Positions 1 through 8,835 of a stretch of 64,000 nucleotides of DNA are shown here, piece after piece. The stretch is from Nocardioides marinus. GTDB taxonomy: Bacteria; Pseudomonadota; Alphaproteobacteria; Rhodobacterales; Rhodobacteraceae. Numbering within the stretch: position 1 is the stretch's first letter; each line of letters starts with the position of its first letter. The stretch spans positions 62,001 through 126,000 of the forward strand of contig JAHVJD010000006.1 in the NCBI GenBank assembly GCA_019801415.1. Direction: 5' to 3'. The notes below the pieces were generated by a model that made no database searches, was not told the origin of the DNA, and saw nothing but the letters and a program-made list of their open reading frames with translations. The position numbers and the translations under genes are program-made.

Positions 1-951
1 TGGGAGCACCTTGAACATGTTTTGGCCTACCTGGAGGACGCGCCGGTTCTGGCCTACCCTTCCGGCATGGCGGCAATTTCCGCGTCGCTCTTTGCCTGCG
101 TCAAGGCTGGATCCCGGATCCTGATCCCCTCGGATGGCTACTATGTTACCCGTCGGCTGAGCGAACGCTTCCTTGCACAGCTGGGCGTCGAGGTTGACCA
201 GCGCCCCAGTGCCAGCTTCGCCGAGGGTGGTTTCGCGGGCTACGATGTGGTCTTTGCCGAGACGCCTTCGAACCCCGGTCTGGAACTCTGCGACTTGCGC
301 GCCGTTTCGCAGGAAGTGCATGCCGCGGGCGGCACTCTGATCGTCGACAACACCACGATGACCCCGTTGGGCCAGCGCCCTTTGGAGCTGGGAGCGGATG
401 TGGTTGTTGCTTCCGACACCAAGGCGCCGGGTGGTCATTCCGATGTTCTGATGGGCCATTTGGCGACCCGAAACCCCGACATTCTTCAGGCCGCGCGCGA
501 GTGGCGTCAGTTTGGCGGTGGCATTCCTGGTCCGCAGGAGGCCTGGCTTGCGCATCGCGGGCTTGAAACGCTGGAACTGCGGTTTGACCGAATGTGCAAT
601 ACCGCAGAACTTCTTGCGGAGCGGCTGGCAGCCCATCCCAAAGTGGGCGAGGTGCGCTATCCGGGTTTGCCGCAAGATCCTGCGCATGCGCTGGCCAAAC
701 GGCAGATGGCGCGTTTCGGGTTCCTGATCTCGCTGACGCTTGACAGTGCCGAGCAGGCCGATGCCTTCATCAACGGCTGCCCGCTACTGCGCGCGGCGAC
801 GTCGTTTGGCGGTGTGCACAGTTCTGCCGAACGGCGCGCGCGCTGGGGGGATGATGTCGCTCCGGGCTTCGTGCGGCTGTCGGTCGGTACCGAACCGGCC
901 GAGGAACTGTGGAGCGCCATCGCGGCATCCCTTGACGCGCTGGACAGCTGA
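1..951 (+). CDS. Cystathionine gamma-lyase/synthase-type PLP enzyme, 5' truncated by window edge
   Basis: The reading frame is open from base 1, so the true start lies upstream. The visible 316 residues match the Cys/Met-metabolism PLP family (fold type I), which cleaves or forms cystathionine in the cytoplasm. Seen directly: a PSGMAAIS segment, ETPSNPGLELCDL, DNTT, and SDTKAPGGHSDVLMGHL, in which the Lys of SDTK is the expected Schiff-base residue. The C-terminus (RLSVGTEPAEELW) is typical, so the 3' end is intact. Exact substrate (cystathionine, methionine or O-acylhomoserine) cannot be told from the sequence. The next gene starts 330 bases downstream and is unrelated, so this is the end of its transcription unit. 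Confidence 0.85.
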   Translation, partial: WEHLEHVLAYLEDAPVLAYPSGMAAISASLFACVKAGSRILIPSDGYYVTRRLSERFLAQLGVEVDQRPSASFAEGGFAGYDVVFAETPSNPGLELCDLRAVSQEVHAAGGTLIVDNTTMTPLGQRPLELGADVVVASDTKAPGGHSDVLMGHLATRNPDILQAAREWRQFGGGIPGPQEAWLAHRGLETLELRFDRMCNTAELLAERLAAHPKVGEVRYPGLPQDPAHALAKRQMARFGFLISLTLDSAEQADAFINGCPLLRAATSFGGVHSSAERRARWGDDVAPGFVRLSVGTEPAEELWSAIAASLDALDS

Positions 952-1281
952 CCCTGTCGGGCGCAACCCTCCGCTGCAGAGTGATTAGAATTGAACGGAC
1001 CCGAACCGTCGAGGCCGCGCCCGACCGGTGTCCGGGGCCGTTGATTTCGCGCGGTCCGCCGTAAAGCATTGAAAGTCTATAAAATATCCCAAGGATAACA
1101 AACGTCTACCGTGCTCGCCCGACCTTCTGGCGGATTTGCCGGCGTGTCAGCCCTGTCGGAACGTGCAAGCTGGCGAGATTTTTCGCCTGATTTACGATAT
1201 ACGTTTTGTCAGGGAATTCCTGTCTAGGCTGCTCAAATCCCGGATCCATGCCGGAATCCGCCTTGCAGGAGTTTGCCTCGT
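952..1281. other. Intergenic region upstream of chemoreceptor
   Basis: No convincing gene. The GC-rich first half has no clear terminator hairpin with a T-run. An AT-richer patch near 1069-1100 (TTGAAA followed by TATAAAAT) could hold a promoter for the chemoreceptor, but spacing to a second box is not convincing. A good ribosome binding site (CAGGAG, 1266-1271) precedes the chemoreceptor ATG. Confidence 0.4.
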
Positions 1282-3531
1282 ATGTCCCGTTTGCCGCGTC
1301 TGACCAAATTGCCGCTGAAGCTGAAGCTGCCGTTGATCATGGTAGCGTTGACCGGCGCCTTTCTGGTGACCGTGTCCTTGCTGGTCTATTCGGTCGCCGA
1401 GCGCAGTATCCGTGAAAACGCCTTCTCGGCGCAGGAAATTGAGGCGAAATCCGGCGCCCAGGCGCTGTCCTTCCTGATTCAGGCGGCGCGCTCGGACGTG
1501 TCCAGCCTTGCAGGGCAGCCTGCGGTGTTCCGCGCCATCAGCAATTTCGAGCGTGTGATCGGCATGGTCGAAGAGGACGATCCGGTCGCGTATCTGAAAC
1601 AGACCTATGCAGCGGAGAACCCCCATCCCGCCCATCAGCGGGAGGAGCTTCTGGATGCCGGTGATGGCAGCTACTACAATCAGTCGCATGTGACCTACCA
1701 TCCCACATTCCTGCAGAGCCTGCGGCTGAACGGCTACCAGGATCTGTACCTGATCAGTGCCGCTGGGCAGGTCGTCTATTCGGTGCGCAAGCAGGGCGAT
1801 TTCATGACTGCGGTTCAGGATGCGCCGAAGAGCGGATTGGCGCAGGTTTTCAACGCCGCGCTGGAGGCCGAACCCGGAACCGTGGTGACCGCGGATTTTG
1901 CCAGCTATGCCCATAGTGCCGATGGTGTGGCTGCCTTCATGGCCGCTCCGGTATTTACCAAGAGCAAGAAGATTGCAGGTGTCATTGCCGTGCAGTTCGG
2001 AAGCGCGGGCGTTGTTAATGCCCTGACCAGCAATCTGTCGGGGGACAGCCACCAGAACATTTTCGTGGTCAGCGCCGATGGCAAGGCGCGCAGCCCCTCT
2101 TCGGTGTCGGGTCTGTTCCCGATCCTTGAACCGCTGGCGCAGACGCCGCAGATCCAGGCTGCCATGGCGCGTGAGCGCGGACAGTTTCTGGCCGACACTT
2201 CCAGCCTCGGCAAACCGGCGATCGCCATGGTGTTGCCGCTGGAACTGCCAGGTCTGGATTGGTCGCTGGTGCTGGAAACCGATACGCTGACGGCTTTTGC
2301 GGCTGTCGAACGGATCCGGTTGACCGCGGCGGTGCTGATCGGTGTGGCGCTGCTTGCGGCTGTCGCTGTCTCCTGGCTGGCAGCGCGCAGTGTGACGCGG
2401 CCGGTGCACGGCCTGCGCGAGGCAACAAATGCTCTGGCTGACAGTCAGTATGACACTCTGATTCCGGGGCGGGATCGCGGCGATGAGCTGGGCGATCTGG
2501 CCCGCAGTCTCGACAGCTTCCGCGGCAAACTGAAAGAGGCGGATGCGGCAGCTGCCCGCGAGGTGGAAGCTGCGCGCCACACGGCGGCGGTGGTCGATAG
2601 CATGAGCGCGGCCTTGGCCGAATTGCAGCGCGGCAATCTGGCCTGCGATATCGAAGTCCCGTTCGATGGCCAGTACGAAACCCTGAGAGAGAACTTCAAT
2701 CGTAGCCTTTGCCGGTTGCGCAGTTCGCTGGCAGAGGTTGTCGGAGCGGCGCAGAATGTCGGACGGTTCTCCGAGGAGCAGCGCGGTGCGGCCACCGAGA
2801 TGGCGCATCGAACCGAAAGTCAGGCCGCAACGCTGGAAGAGACGGCGACGGCAATCCGGGACCTGACCGGCAGCATCCGCGCCACCGCGGAGCGGGCCGG
2901 CCGGATGGACGAGACCATGCGCGGCGCGCGCACCGAGGCGGAGCAGAGCACCGAAGTGGTGACCTCCGCCGTCGAGGCAATGGATCAGATCCAGGCCGCG
3001 TCGGCAGAGATCTCCAAGATTATCAACCTGATTGACGACGTGGCCTTTCAGACCAACTTGCTGGCGCTCAATGCCGGTGTCGAGGCGGCGCGTGCGGGGC
3101 CAGCTGGGGCGGGCTTTGCGGTTGTTGCGTCGGAGGTGCGGGCACTGGCCCAGCGGGCGTCCAATGCGGCGGGGCAGATCAAGGCGCTGACCAACGCCAG
3201 CGAGGAACATGTGGCCAACGGTGTTTCCATGGTTGGGCGCGCGGGCGATGCGCTAAACAGCATCATTTCGCAGGTTGCCGATGTATCCGGCCTGGTCAGT
3301 GAGATTGCCGAAGGTGTGCGCAGTCAGTCCCTGGGGCTGGAAAAGATCGATGGCGCGATGCATCAGCTGGACAACATGACCCAGCAGAATGCCGCGATGG
3401 CCGAGGAAGGCGCAGCGTCGAGCCAGCTGTTGCAGAACGAGGCGCATAGCCTGTCTGCGGTGGTTGGCCAATTCGAGCTTGGCCATCCAACCGAGGCCGC
3501 GCAGCCGACACCGCTTCGTCGTATCGCCTGA
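1282..3531 (+). CDS. Methyl-accepting chemotaxis protein with periplasmic sensor, HAMP and signalling domains
   Basis: A 749-residue transmembrane chemoreceptor. TM1 is at about residues 17-38, followed by a long periplasmic region of about 300 residues with a Cache-like strand (YLISAAGQVVYSV, 156-168). TM2 is at 348-367, then HAMP (368-420) and the cytoplasmic coiled-coil. The hairpin tip carries DDVAFQTNLLALNAGVEAAR followed by AGPAGAGF, where the usual family form is AGExGRGF: Pro607 and Ala610 replace two strongly conserved residues. ATG at 1282 is preferred over an in-frame TTG at 1273 because CAGGAG (1266-1271) sits 10 bases before the ATG and only one base before the TTG. The ligand is unknown. 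It signals through CheW/CheA, which are not encoded here. Confidence 0.93.
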   Translation: MSRLPRLTKLPLKLKLPLIMVALTGAFLVTVSLLVYSVAERSIRENAFSAQEIEAKSGAQALSFLIQAARSDVSSLAGQPAVFRAISNFERVIGMVEEDDPVAYLKQTYAAENPHPAHQREELLDAGDGSYYNQSHVTYHPTFLQSLRLNGYQDLYLISAAGQVVYSVRKQGDFMTAVQDAPKSGLAQVFNAALEAEPGTVVTADFASYAHSADGVAAFMAAPVFTKSKKIAGVIAVQFGSAGVVNALTSNLSGDSHQNIFVVSADGKARSPSSVSGLFPILEPLAQTPQIQAAMARERGQFLADTSSLGKPAIAMVLPLELPGLDWSLVLETDTLTAFAAVERIRLTAAVLIGVALLAAVAVSWLAARSVTRPVHGLREATNALADSQYDTLIPGRDRGDELGDLARSLDSFRGKLKEADAAAAREVEAARHTAAVVDSMSAALAELQRGNLACDIEVPFDGQYETLRENFNRSLCRLRSSLAEVVGAAQNVGRFSEEQRGAATEMAHRTESQAATLEETATAIRDLTGSIRATAERAGRMDETMRGARTEAEQSTEVVTSAVEAMDQIQAASAEISKIINLIDDVAFQTNLLALNAGVEAARAGPAGAGFAVVASEVRALAQRASNAAGQIKALTNASEEHVANGVSMVGRAGDALNSIISQVADVSGLVSEIAEGVRSQSLGLEKIDGAMHQLDNMTQQNAAMAEEGAASSQLLQNEAHSLSAVVGQFELGHPTEAAQPTPLRRIA

Positions 3532-3544
3532 TCGATCAGGCCGG

Positions 3545-3581
3545 AAACCGGAGGGCGGCTCATTGCGCGCCCTCCGGTTTT
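3545..3581. terminator. Bidirectional terminator between convergent chemoreceptor and ugpQ
   Basis: A perfect 13-bp inverted repeat (AAACCGGAGGGCG at 3545-3557, its complement at 3568-3580) with a 10-base loop. It ends in TTTT on the + strand and in TTT on the - strand. Its position between two convergent stop codons fits use in both directions. Confidence 0.85.
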
Positions 3582-3585
3582 CAGT

Positions 3586-4539
3586 TCAAGCCACCGTCGG
3601 GGCGACTTGCCAATGCAGGCCGTTGCGTCGCAGCAGGTGCTGCACCCGTCCGGGATAGTCGGTGCAAATCGCGTCCACGCCCAGTTCGATCATGCGCGAA
3701 ATGTCCGCAGGCTCGTTTGCGGTCCAGACCACGGTGATCAGGCCCAGTTCGCGGGCGCGGGCCAAGGACTCGGCGGTAATGTCGAGAAAGTAGGGGCACC
3801 AGAACTGACCACCAGCCGCGGCTACCCTGTCCGGTAGCTCCAGCGCGGTAAAACCCTCGACCGGGTTGACGGCCTTGGAGGAATCCTCGCCAATGTCGTC
3901 GTCATTCTCGGGCATCTGAGTGAGGAAGGAGGCGGGCATCTCTGGTGCCAGCCGCTGACAATCCGCCAGAAGATCCCAGTCGAAACTGTGCAGAACCGTG
4001 CGATTTTGAACCCCTGCCGCCCGCACTTCGGCTACCACGGCCTGCACCAGCGTGTTGCGGGCAGCGCTGTCGGCCATCAGGTCAGGATCGGACTTGATTT
4101 CCAACAGCAGGTGAACGCCTTGGTTCTGGTCTTGCTGAAGCAATGCCAGCAACTCCGACAGGCGCGGGATGCGGGTCTGTTCCAGAAACCCCTGATCCGG
4201 GAAGCGCATGCCATAGGCGCTGCGGCTGTCCAGCCCGCCCACGTCATAGGGGCGCAGTTCGTCGTAGGTCAGCGCTGACACCTTGGGCGGTGAGCCTTGC
4301 AGCCAGTTGCCGTCGCCATCGCGCACCATAGAGGGGGTCAGATGGTGATTGTGGGTGATCACCACCACCCCGTCGCGGGTGGCGGTGACGTCCAGTTCCA
4401 AGAGCGAGACACCGGACTGCATCGCGAATTCGAAGCCCGCGATGGTGTTCTCCGGCAGAACCCCGCGTGCGCCACGGTGACCGACCAGGCGGATCACGCC
4501 CGGCGCGGCAGTGAAGGCGGCAAGTTGGGGAAAGACCAT
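3586..4539 (-). CDS. ugpQ: Glycerophosphodiester phosphodiesterase (GDPD, UgpQ-like)
   Basis: This 317-residue enzyme should hydrolyse glycerophosphodiesters to sn-glycerol-3-phosphate and an alcohol. GDPD-family residues are visible: His21-Arg22 in VGHRGARG, Glu30 in PENT, Glu48 and Asp50 in LLELDVT, and His63 in ITHNHHL. The C-terminal half keeps LLEIKSD and VWTANEPADI, typical of the TIM barrel. There is no signal peptide, so it is probably cytoplasmic and acts on imported diesters. Its ATG overlaps the ugpC stop by one base (TGATG), making it the last gene of the ugp operon. A shared terminator lies just past its stop. Confidence 0.92.
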   Translation of the reverse strand: MVFPQLAAFTAAPGVIRLVGHRGARGVLPENTIAGFEFAMQSGVSLLELDVTATRDGVVVITHNHHLTPSMVRDGDGNWLQGSPPKVSALTYDELRPYDVGGLDSRSAYGMRFPDQGFLEQTRIPRLSELLALLQQDQNQGVHLLLEIKSDPDLMADSAARNTLVQAVVAEVRAAGVQNRTVLHSFDWDLLADCQRLAPEMPASFLTQMPENDDDIGEDSSKAVNPVEGFTALELPDRVAAAGGQFWCPYFLDITAESLARARELGLITVVWTANEPADISRMIELGVDAICTDYPGRVQHLLRRNGLHWQVAPTVA

Positions 4540-5594
4540 CAGTCTGCCAACCGCTTGCCGCTGGTGGCGTCGAACAGGTGGCTGCGCTCGGCGGGCACCG
4601 CAAAGCGGCGCAGCGTGCCGGGCGCATCGATGGCATGTCCCGGCACGCTGGCGACCAGCGTGTGGTCAGTGCCCTGCAGACGCCCGTGCAACAGAGTGTT
4701 GGCGCCCAGTTGTTCCAGCATGTCGATCTGGATTGCGATTGGGCCGGCTTCATCCGCTTGCAGGTGCTCGGGGCGAATGCCGAAGGTGGCCTGGCCGGAA
4801 TGCTGCCCCATTACGGGCACTTGGGCACCGCCGGGCAGGAGGGCCTGGCCGTTCTGGACCTCCGCAGGCAGGAAATTCATCGCCGGGCTGCCGATGAACC
4901 CCGCAACGAAGACTGAGGCAGGCCGATCATAGAGTTCGATCGGTGTGCCGAACTGTTCGACATAGCCGCCATTCAGCACCATCAGCCGGTCGCCCAGCGT
5001 CATCGCCTCAACCTGATCGTGGGTCACGTAGATCGAGGTCACGCCGAGGCTCTGCTGCAGCTTGCGGATTTCCAGCCGCATCTGCACCCGCAGTTTCGCA
5101 TCGAGGTTCGAGAGCGGTTCGTCGAAAAGGAACACCTGCGGGTCGCGCACGATTGCACGGCCCATGGCAACCCGCTGACGCTGACCACCGGACAGCTGCC
5201 GCGGCTTGCGGTCAAGATACTGTTTGATCTCAAGGATTTCCGCCGCCTCTTCGACGCGGCGGTTGATTTCCTCCTTCGAGAGTTTGCGGATCTTGAGCCC
5301 GTAAGCCATGTTCTCGCGCACCGACATATGCGGGTACAGCGCGTAGTTCTGGAACACCATGGCGATGTCACGGGAGGCGGGCTCCAGTTCGTTCACCCGT
5401 TTGCCGCCAATGGCGATCTCGCCCGAGGTCACGGTTTCTAAGCCTGCGATCATACGCAGAAGTGTGGATTTGCCACAGCCCGAGGGGCCGACAATGACGA
5501 TGAACTCGCCATCCTTGATGTCGCCTTCGATGTGGTGCAGCACCTCGGTCGGCCCGTAGGATTTCACCAGATCTTTGAGTTGAATATCTGCCAT
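4539..5594 (-). CDS. ugpC: ABC importer ATPase for sn-glycerol-3-phosphate (UgpC-like)
   Basis: A 351-residue CUT1-type ATPase that powers import by the UgpA/UgpE permease pair. Walker A is GPSGCGKST, the signature is [14 protein letters not shown], Walker B is [13 protein letters not shown], and the switch His is in [12 protein letters not shown]. The C-terminal TOBE/OB regulatory region ([18 protein letters not shown] and after) is complete, as expected for the MalK/UgpC group. It starts 11 bases after the ugpE stop and overlaps ugpQ, so it is translationally coupled within the operon. Confidence 0.93.
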   Translation of the reverse strand: MADIQLKDLVKSYGPTEVLHHIEGDIKDGEFIVIVGPSGCGKSTLLRMIAGLETVTSGEIAIGGKRVNELEPASRDIAMVFQNYALYPHMSVRENMAYGLKIRKLSKEEINRRVEEAAEILEIKQYLDRKPRQLSGGQRQRVAMGRAIVRDPQVFLFDEPLSNLDAKLRVQMRLEIRKLQQSLGVTSIYVTHDQVEAMTLGDRLMVLNGGYVEQFGTPIELYDRPASVFVAGFIGSPAMNFLPAEVQNGQALLPGGAQVPVMGQHSGQATFGIRPEHLQADEAGPIAIQIDMLEQLGANTLLHGRLQGTDHTLVASVPGHAIDAPGTLRRFAVPAERSHLFDATSGKRLAD

Positions 5595-5605
5595 GTCTCG
5601 GCGCC

Positions 5606-6457
5606 TTACTTATCGGTTTCCGTCAAGCCCTGCACAAAGAGCTTTTGCATTGCGATGACCACGAAGACTGGCGGGATCATCGCCAGAAGGGCCGTGGCCA
5701 TGATGATGTTCCACTGCGGGCTTTGCTCTGCTGCTTCCAGCATCTGCTTGATCGACATCACGATGGTGGTCATCGAGGTGTCCGTGGTGATCAGGAGCGG
5801 CCAGAGGTACTGGTTCCAGCCGTAGATGAAGAGGATCACGAAGAGCGCCGCGATATTGGTACGCGACAGCGGCAGCAGGATGTCGAAGAAGAACCTCAGC
5901 GGCCCGGCGCCATCGATCCGCGCACTTTCCAGCATCTCGTCCGGGACCGTCAGGAAGACCTGGCGGAACATGAAGGTTGCCGTTGCCGAGGCAATCAGCG
6001 GCACCGAGAGGCCCCAGTAGCTGTTGAGCATGCCCAGATCTGCTACCACCTCAAAGGTGGGCAGGATACGGACCTCAACCGGCAGCATCAGGGTGATGAA
6101 GATCATCCAGAAGAAGGTCATCCGGAAGGGGAACTTGAAATAGACGATCGCAAACGCCGACAGCAGCGAAATGATGATCTTGCCCGTGGAGATCATCAGC
6201 GCCATTGCCAGAGAGTTCAGCAGCATCAGCCAGACCGGCGCACCCTCCGTGCCGCTGAGCCCGGAGCCGAACAGGGTCTGCTTCATGTTGGTAAGGAAAT
6301 GATCGCCAGGCCACATCGGCAATGGGGCCTGGCCCATGCGCAGCGGGTCATGGGTGGCGGCAACAAAGGTGATCCAGACCGGCAGCGCAATGGCAATGAC
6401 GCCGAGCACCAGCACCAGATGGGTCAGGAAAGTTGCGAAGGGGCGGTTTTCGACCAT
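5606..6457 (-). CDS. ugpE: Glycerol-3-phosphate ABC permease UgpE
   Basis: An inner-membrane permease of 283 residues, the usual UgpE length, with six hydrophobic segments. The coupling EAA loop is visible as [22 protein letters not shown]. The periplasmic stretch [20 protein letters not shown] after TM1 resembles UgpE proteins. It overlaps ugpA by one base (TGATG at 6459-6455) and is followed by ugpC. It pairs with UgpA to form the translocation channel. Confidence 0.92.
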   Translation of the reverse strand: MVENRPFATFLTHLVLVLGVIAIALPVWITFVAATHDPLRMGQAPLPMWPGDHFLTNMKQTLFGSGLSGTEGAPVWLMLLNSLAMALMISTGKIIISLLSAFAIVYFKFPFRMTFFWMIFITLMLPVEVRILPTFEVVADLGMLNSYWGLSVPLIASATATFMFRQVFLTVPDEMLESARIDGAGPLRFFFDILLPLSRTNIAALFVILFIYGWNQYLWPLLITTDTSMTTIVMSIKQMLEAAEQSPQWNIIMATALLAMIPPVFVVIAMQKLFVQGLTETDK

Positions 6458-7338
6458 CAGTATTCCACCTTTCTTTCAACAAAGCGGAACTGGACCACGG
6501 TCATGGCGATGACCAGAACCATCAGAACCACCGATTGTGCGGCGGAGCCGCCGAGGTCGAGCCCGACAAAACCGTCGTTGAACACCTTGTAGACCAGGAT
6601 GGTGGTCGAGGTGCCTGGGCCGCCCTGGGTCACCGCGTGGATTATGCCGAAGGTTTCGAAGAAGGCGTAGACCATGTTGATGACCAGCAGGAAAAACGTG
6701 GTGGGGGAGATCAGCGGGAAGATGATCGTCCAGAACCGCCGCGCCGGGCCTGCGCCGTCAATGGCTGCTGCCTCGATCACGGAATTCGGGATCGACTGCA
6801 TCGCGGCAAGGTAGAACAGGAAATTGTAGGCGACCTGTTTCCAGGCCGCGGCCATGATGACCAGCGCCATTGCCTGATTTCCGCTCAGATAGTGGTTCCA
6901 GGTGATGCCCACCATTTCCAGGAAATAGGGAAATATCCCGAGAGTGGGATTGAACATGAACACCCAGAGCGCACCCGCCAGAACCGGCGCCACAGCATAG
7001 GGCCAGATCAGGAGTGTGCGATAGAACATCGCGCCGCGCACAACCCGTTGGGCAAAGCCCGCCAAGATCAGGGCAGTGCCCATCGACAGGGCCGCCACCA
7101 GCAGTGAAAACACTGCCGTGCGTTGGAAACTGGCGAGATAATGGCTGTCGGTCAGCAGTTGCTCGAAATTCTCGAACCAGACAAATTCCGTCCCGAGGCC
7201 AAAGGCGTCCTCGATCAGGAACGACTGGTACATGGCCTGGCTGGCGGGCCAGAGAAAGAACACCAGCGTGATGATGATCTGCGGTGCCACCAAGAGGTAT
7301 GGCAGCAGCGAAGAAGGGAAATGCACCCGTTTGAGCAT
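6457..7338 (-). CDS. ugpA: Glycerol-3-phosphate ABC permease UgpA
   Basis: A 293-residue permease with N-terminal hydrophobic segment [20 protein letters not shown] and the UgpA-like periplasmic region beginning [20 protein letters not shown]. The EAA loop reads [20 protein letters not shown]. It lies 69 bases downstream of ugpB, and a hairpin with a T-run fills that gap, so its expression is probably lower than that of the binding protein. It forms a heterodimer with UgpE. Confidence 0.92.
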   Translation of the reverse strand: MLKRVHFPSSLLPYLLVAPQIIITLVFFLWPASQAMYQSFLIEDAFGLGTEFVWFENFEQLLTDSHYLASFQRTAVFSLLVAALSMGTALILAGFAQRVVRGAMFYRTLLIWPYAVAPVLAGALWVFMFNPTLGIFPYFLEMVGITWNHYLSGNQAMALVIMAAAWKQVAYNFLFYLAAMQSIPNSVIEAAAIDGAGPARRFWTIIFPLISPTTFFLLVINMVYAFFETFGIIHAVTQGGPGTSTTILVYKVFNDGFVGLDLGGSAAQSVVLMVLVIAMTVVQFRFVERKVEY

Positions 7339-7353
7339 GAAGCCCCCAATCAG

Positions 7354-7390
7354 AAAAAGCCCTGCCGCCCGGAATTGGGAGCGGCAGGGC
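7354..7390 (-). terminator. Hairpin with T-run between ugpB and ugpA (attenuator or partial terminator)
   Basis: Read on the - strand, a perfect 10-bp stem (GCCCTGCCGC paired with its complement; 7359-7368 and 7381-7390) with a 12-base loop is followed at once by TTTTT (7358-7354). This is an intrinsic-terminator shape inside an operon. It would reduce, not abolish, read-through from ugpB into ugpAECQ. Confidence 0.8.
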
Positions 7391-7407
7391 CGGGTCGTCA
7401 GGATGGA

Positions 7408-8709
7408 TTACTTGGCCGAACGTTCAAAGCGACGCAGCAGGTCGTTGCCGCGTTCCACGGCTGCATCCAGTGCTTCCTTTGCCGTCTTCTCGCCGCCCCA
7501 CAGTGCTTCCAGCTCTTCGTTGATCACGTCGCGGATCTGCACGAAGTTACCGTAGCGGATGCCGCGGCTGTTGGCGGTGGGGGTGTTCAGGCTCAGCTGC
7601 TTGATGGCAATATCGGTGCCGGGGTTCTTTTCATAGAAGCCCTGCTCCTTGGACAGCTCGTAAGCGGCGGTTGTGATCGGCACATAGCCGGTCTCCTGGT
7701 GCCACCAGGCCTGTACTTCGGGCGACGACAGGTAGCTCAGGAACTTGGCAGTGCCCTTGTATTCTTCCTCGTCGTGACCGGCCAGCACCCACAGGGTCGC
7801 GCCACCGATGATGGAGTTCTGCGGGGCGTCCGCGATCTTGGTGTCCAGCGGCAGCATGGTCTGGCCGAACTCGAAATCCGCCTGCTCCGAAATCGAGCCG
7901 TAGTAGGCGGAGGAGTTCATCCACATGCCGCAGTCGCCATTGGTGAACATCGGCAGGCTGTCGCCGCGGCGGCCACCGTAAACGAACAGACCTTCCTTGC
8001 CCATGTCGGCAATGTCGTCCAGACGCGCAGCGACCTTGTCGTTGTTGAAGGTCAGCTCGGTGTCAAATCCGCCAAAGCCGTTTTCCTTGGTACCGGACGG
8101 CAGGTTGTGCCAGGCGGAGAAGTTCTCGATCATCACCCAGGACTGGTAGCCAAAGGAGACGCCGCATTTCATGCCGTTGTCGACCAGCTTCTGCGAAGCG
8201 GTGCGGACCTCTTCCCAGGTGGTGGGCACGTCGGCGCCGGCGGCATCCAGCGCGTCTTTGTTGTACCACAGGACCGGGGTGGAGCTGTTGAAGGGCATCG
8301 ACAGCAGCTCGCCTTCGGGGGTCTCGTAGTAAGAGACCACGGCGGGCAGGAAGGCGTCACCGTCGAACGGCTCGCCTGCGTCCTTCATCAGCTGTTCGAC
8401 CGGGTAGACGGCGCCCTTGGCAGCCATCATGGTGGCAGTGCCAACCTCGAAGACCTGTACGATCTCGGGGTGCTCCTTGGCACGGAAGGCCGCGATTGCC
8501 GCGGTCATGGTCTCGGTATAGTTGCCTTTGTAGACGGGTACGACTTTGTACTCATCCTGGCTGGCGTTGAAATCTTCGGCGATTTTGTTGACCCGTTCGC
8601 CGTTGGTGCCGCCCATGGCGTGCCACCACTGAATTTCGGTTTCTGCAAATGCGGTGCTACCAGCAACGGCCACGACCGCCGAGGCGCTGAGAATAGATTT
8701 GATGGACAT
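7408..8709 (-). CDS. ugpB: Glycerol-3-phosphate periplasmic binding protein UgpB
   Basis: A 433-residue extracytoplasmic solute-binding protein. A Sec signal peptide (MSIKSILSASAVVAVAGSTAFA, then E) is followed by IQWWHAMGGTNGERVN, the characteristic UgpB start. Other UgpB-like blocks are SMPFNSSTPVLWYNKD and GYVPITTAAYELS. The start is placed at ATG 8709 because GGGAG lies 8 bases upstream; the in-frame TTG at 8724 has none. It is the promoter-proximal gene of the ugp operon and is divergent from a LysR regulator. Binds G3P and possibly glycerophosphodiesters in the periplasm. Confidence 0.93.
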   Translation of the reverse strand: MSIKSILSASAVVAVAGSTAFAETEIQWWHAMGGTNGERVNKIAEDFNASQDEYKVVPVYKGNYTETMTAAIAAFRAKEHPEIVQVFEVGTATMMAAKGAVYPVEQLMKDAGEPFDGDAFLPAVVSYYETPEGELLSMPFNSSTPVLWYNKDALDAAGADVPTTWEEVRTASQKLVDNGMKCGVSFGYQSWVMIENFSAWHNLPSGTKENGFGGFDTELTFNNDKVAARLDDIADMGKEGLFVYGGRRGDSLPMFTNGDCGMWMNSSAYYGSISEQADFEFGQTMLPLDTKIADAPQNSIIGGATLWVLAGHDEEEYKGTAKFLSYLSSPEVQAWWHQETGYVPITTAAYELSKEQGFYEKNPGTDIAIKQLSLNTPTANSRGIRYGNFVQIRDVINEELEALWGGEKTAKEALDAAVERGNDLLRRFERSAK

Positions 8710-8781
8710 GAGCTGTACTCCCAAGGTTGGCTCTGCGCCTAGGTTTTGAGCGAGTCAGCAAATAATTCAAGCAAAAGTTTT

Positions 8782-8811
8782 TTGACAAATTTCATAACAT
8801 GATGTTATGTA
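8782..8811 (+). promoter_or_regulatory. Candidate promoter with overlapping palindromic operator between ugpB and LysR gene
   Basis: TTGACA (8782-8787) is followed after 17-18 bases by TTATGT/TATGTA (8805-8811), a plausible sigma-70 promoter for the LysR gene. A perfect inverted repeat CATAACAT-G-ATGTTATG (8793-8809, 8-bp arms, one-base centre) fills the spacer and the -10 box. Its placement fits LysR binding that represses its own gene and controls ugpB. On the opposite strand TTGTCA with TTATTT 17 bases later is a weak ugpB promoter candidate. Confidence 0.6.
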
Positions 8812-8835
8812 CTAGCGTGAAAATCCCTGTTAAGC

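Noticed and set aside
1192-3210. Long antisense frame (672 codons) opposite the chemoreceptor
   Set aside because: It mirrors the third-position GC bias of the real gene, has a low-complexity His/Arg/Gln-rich translation and no recognisable domain.
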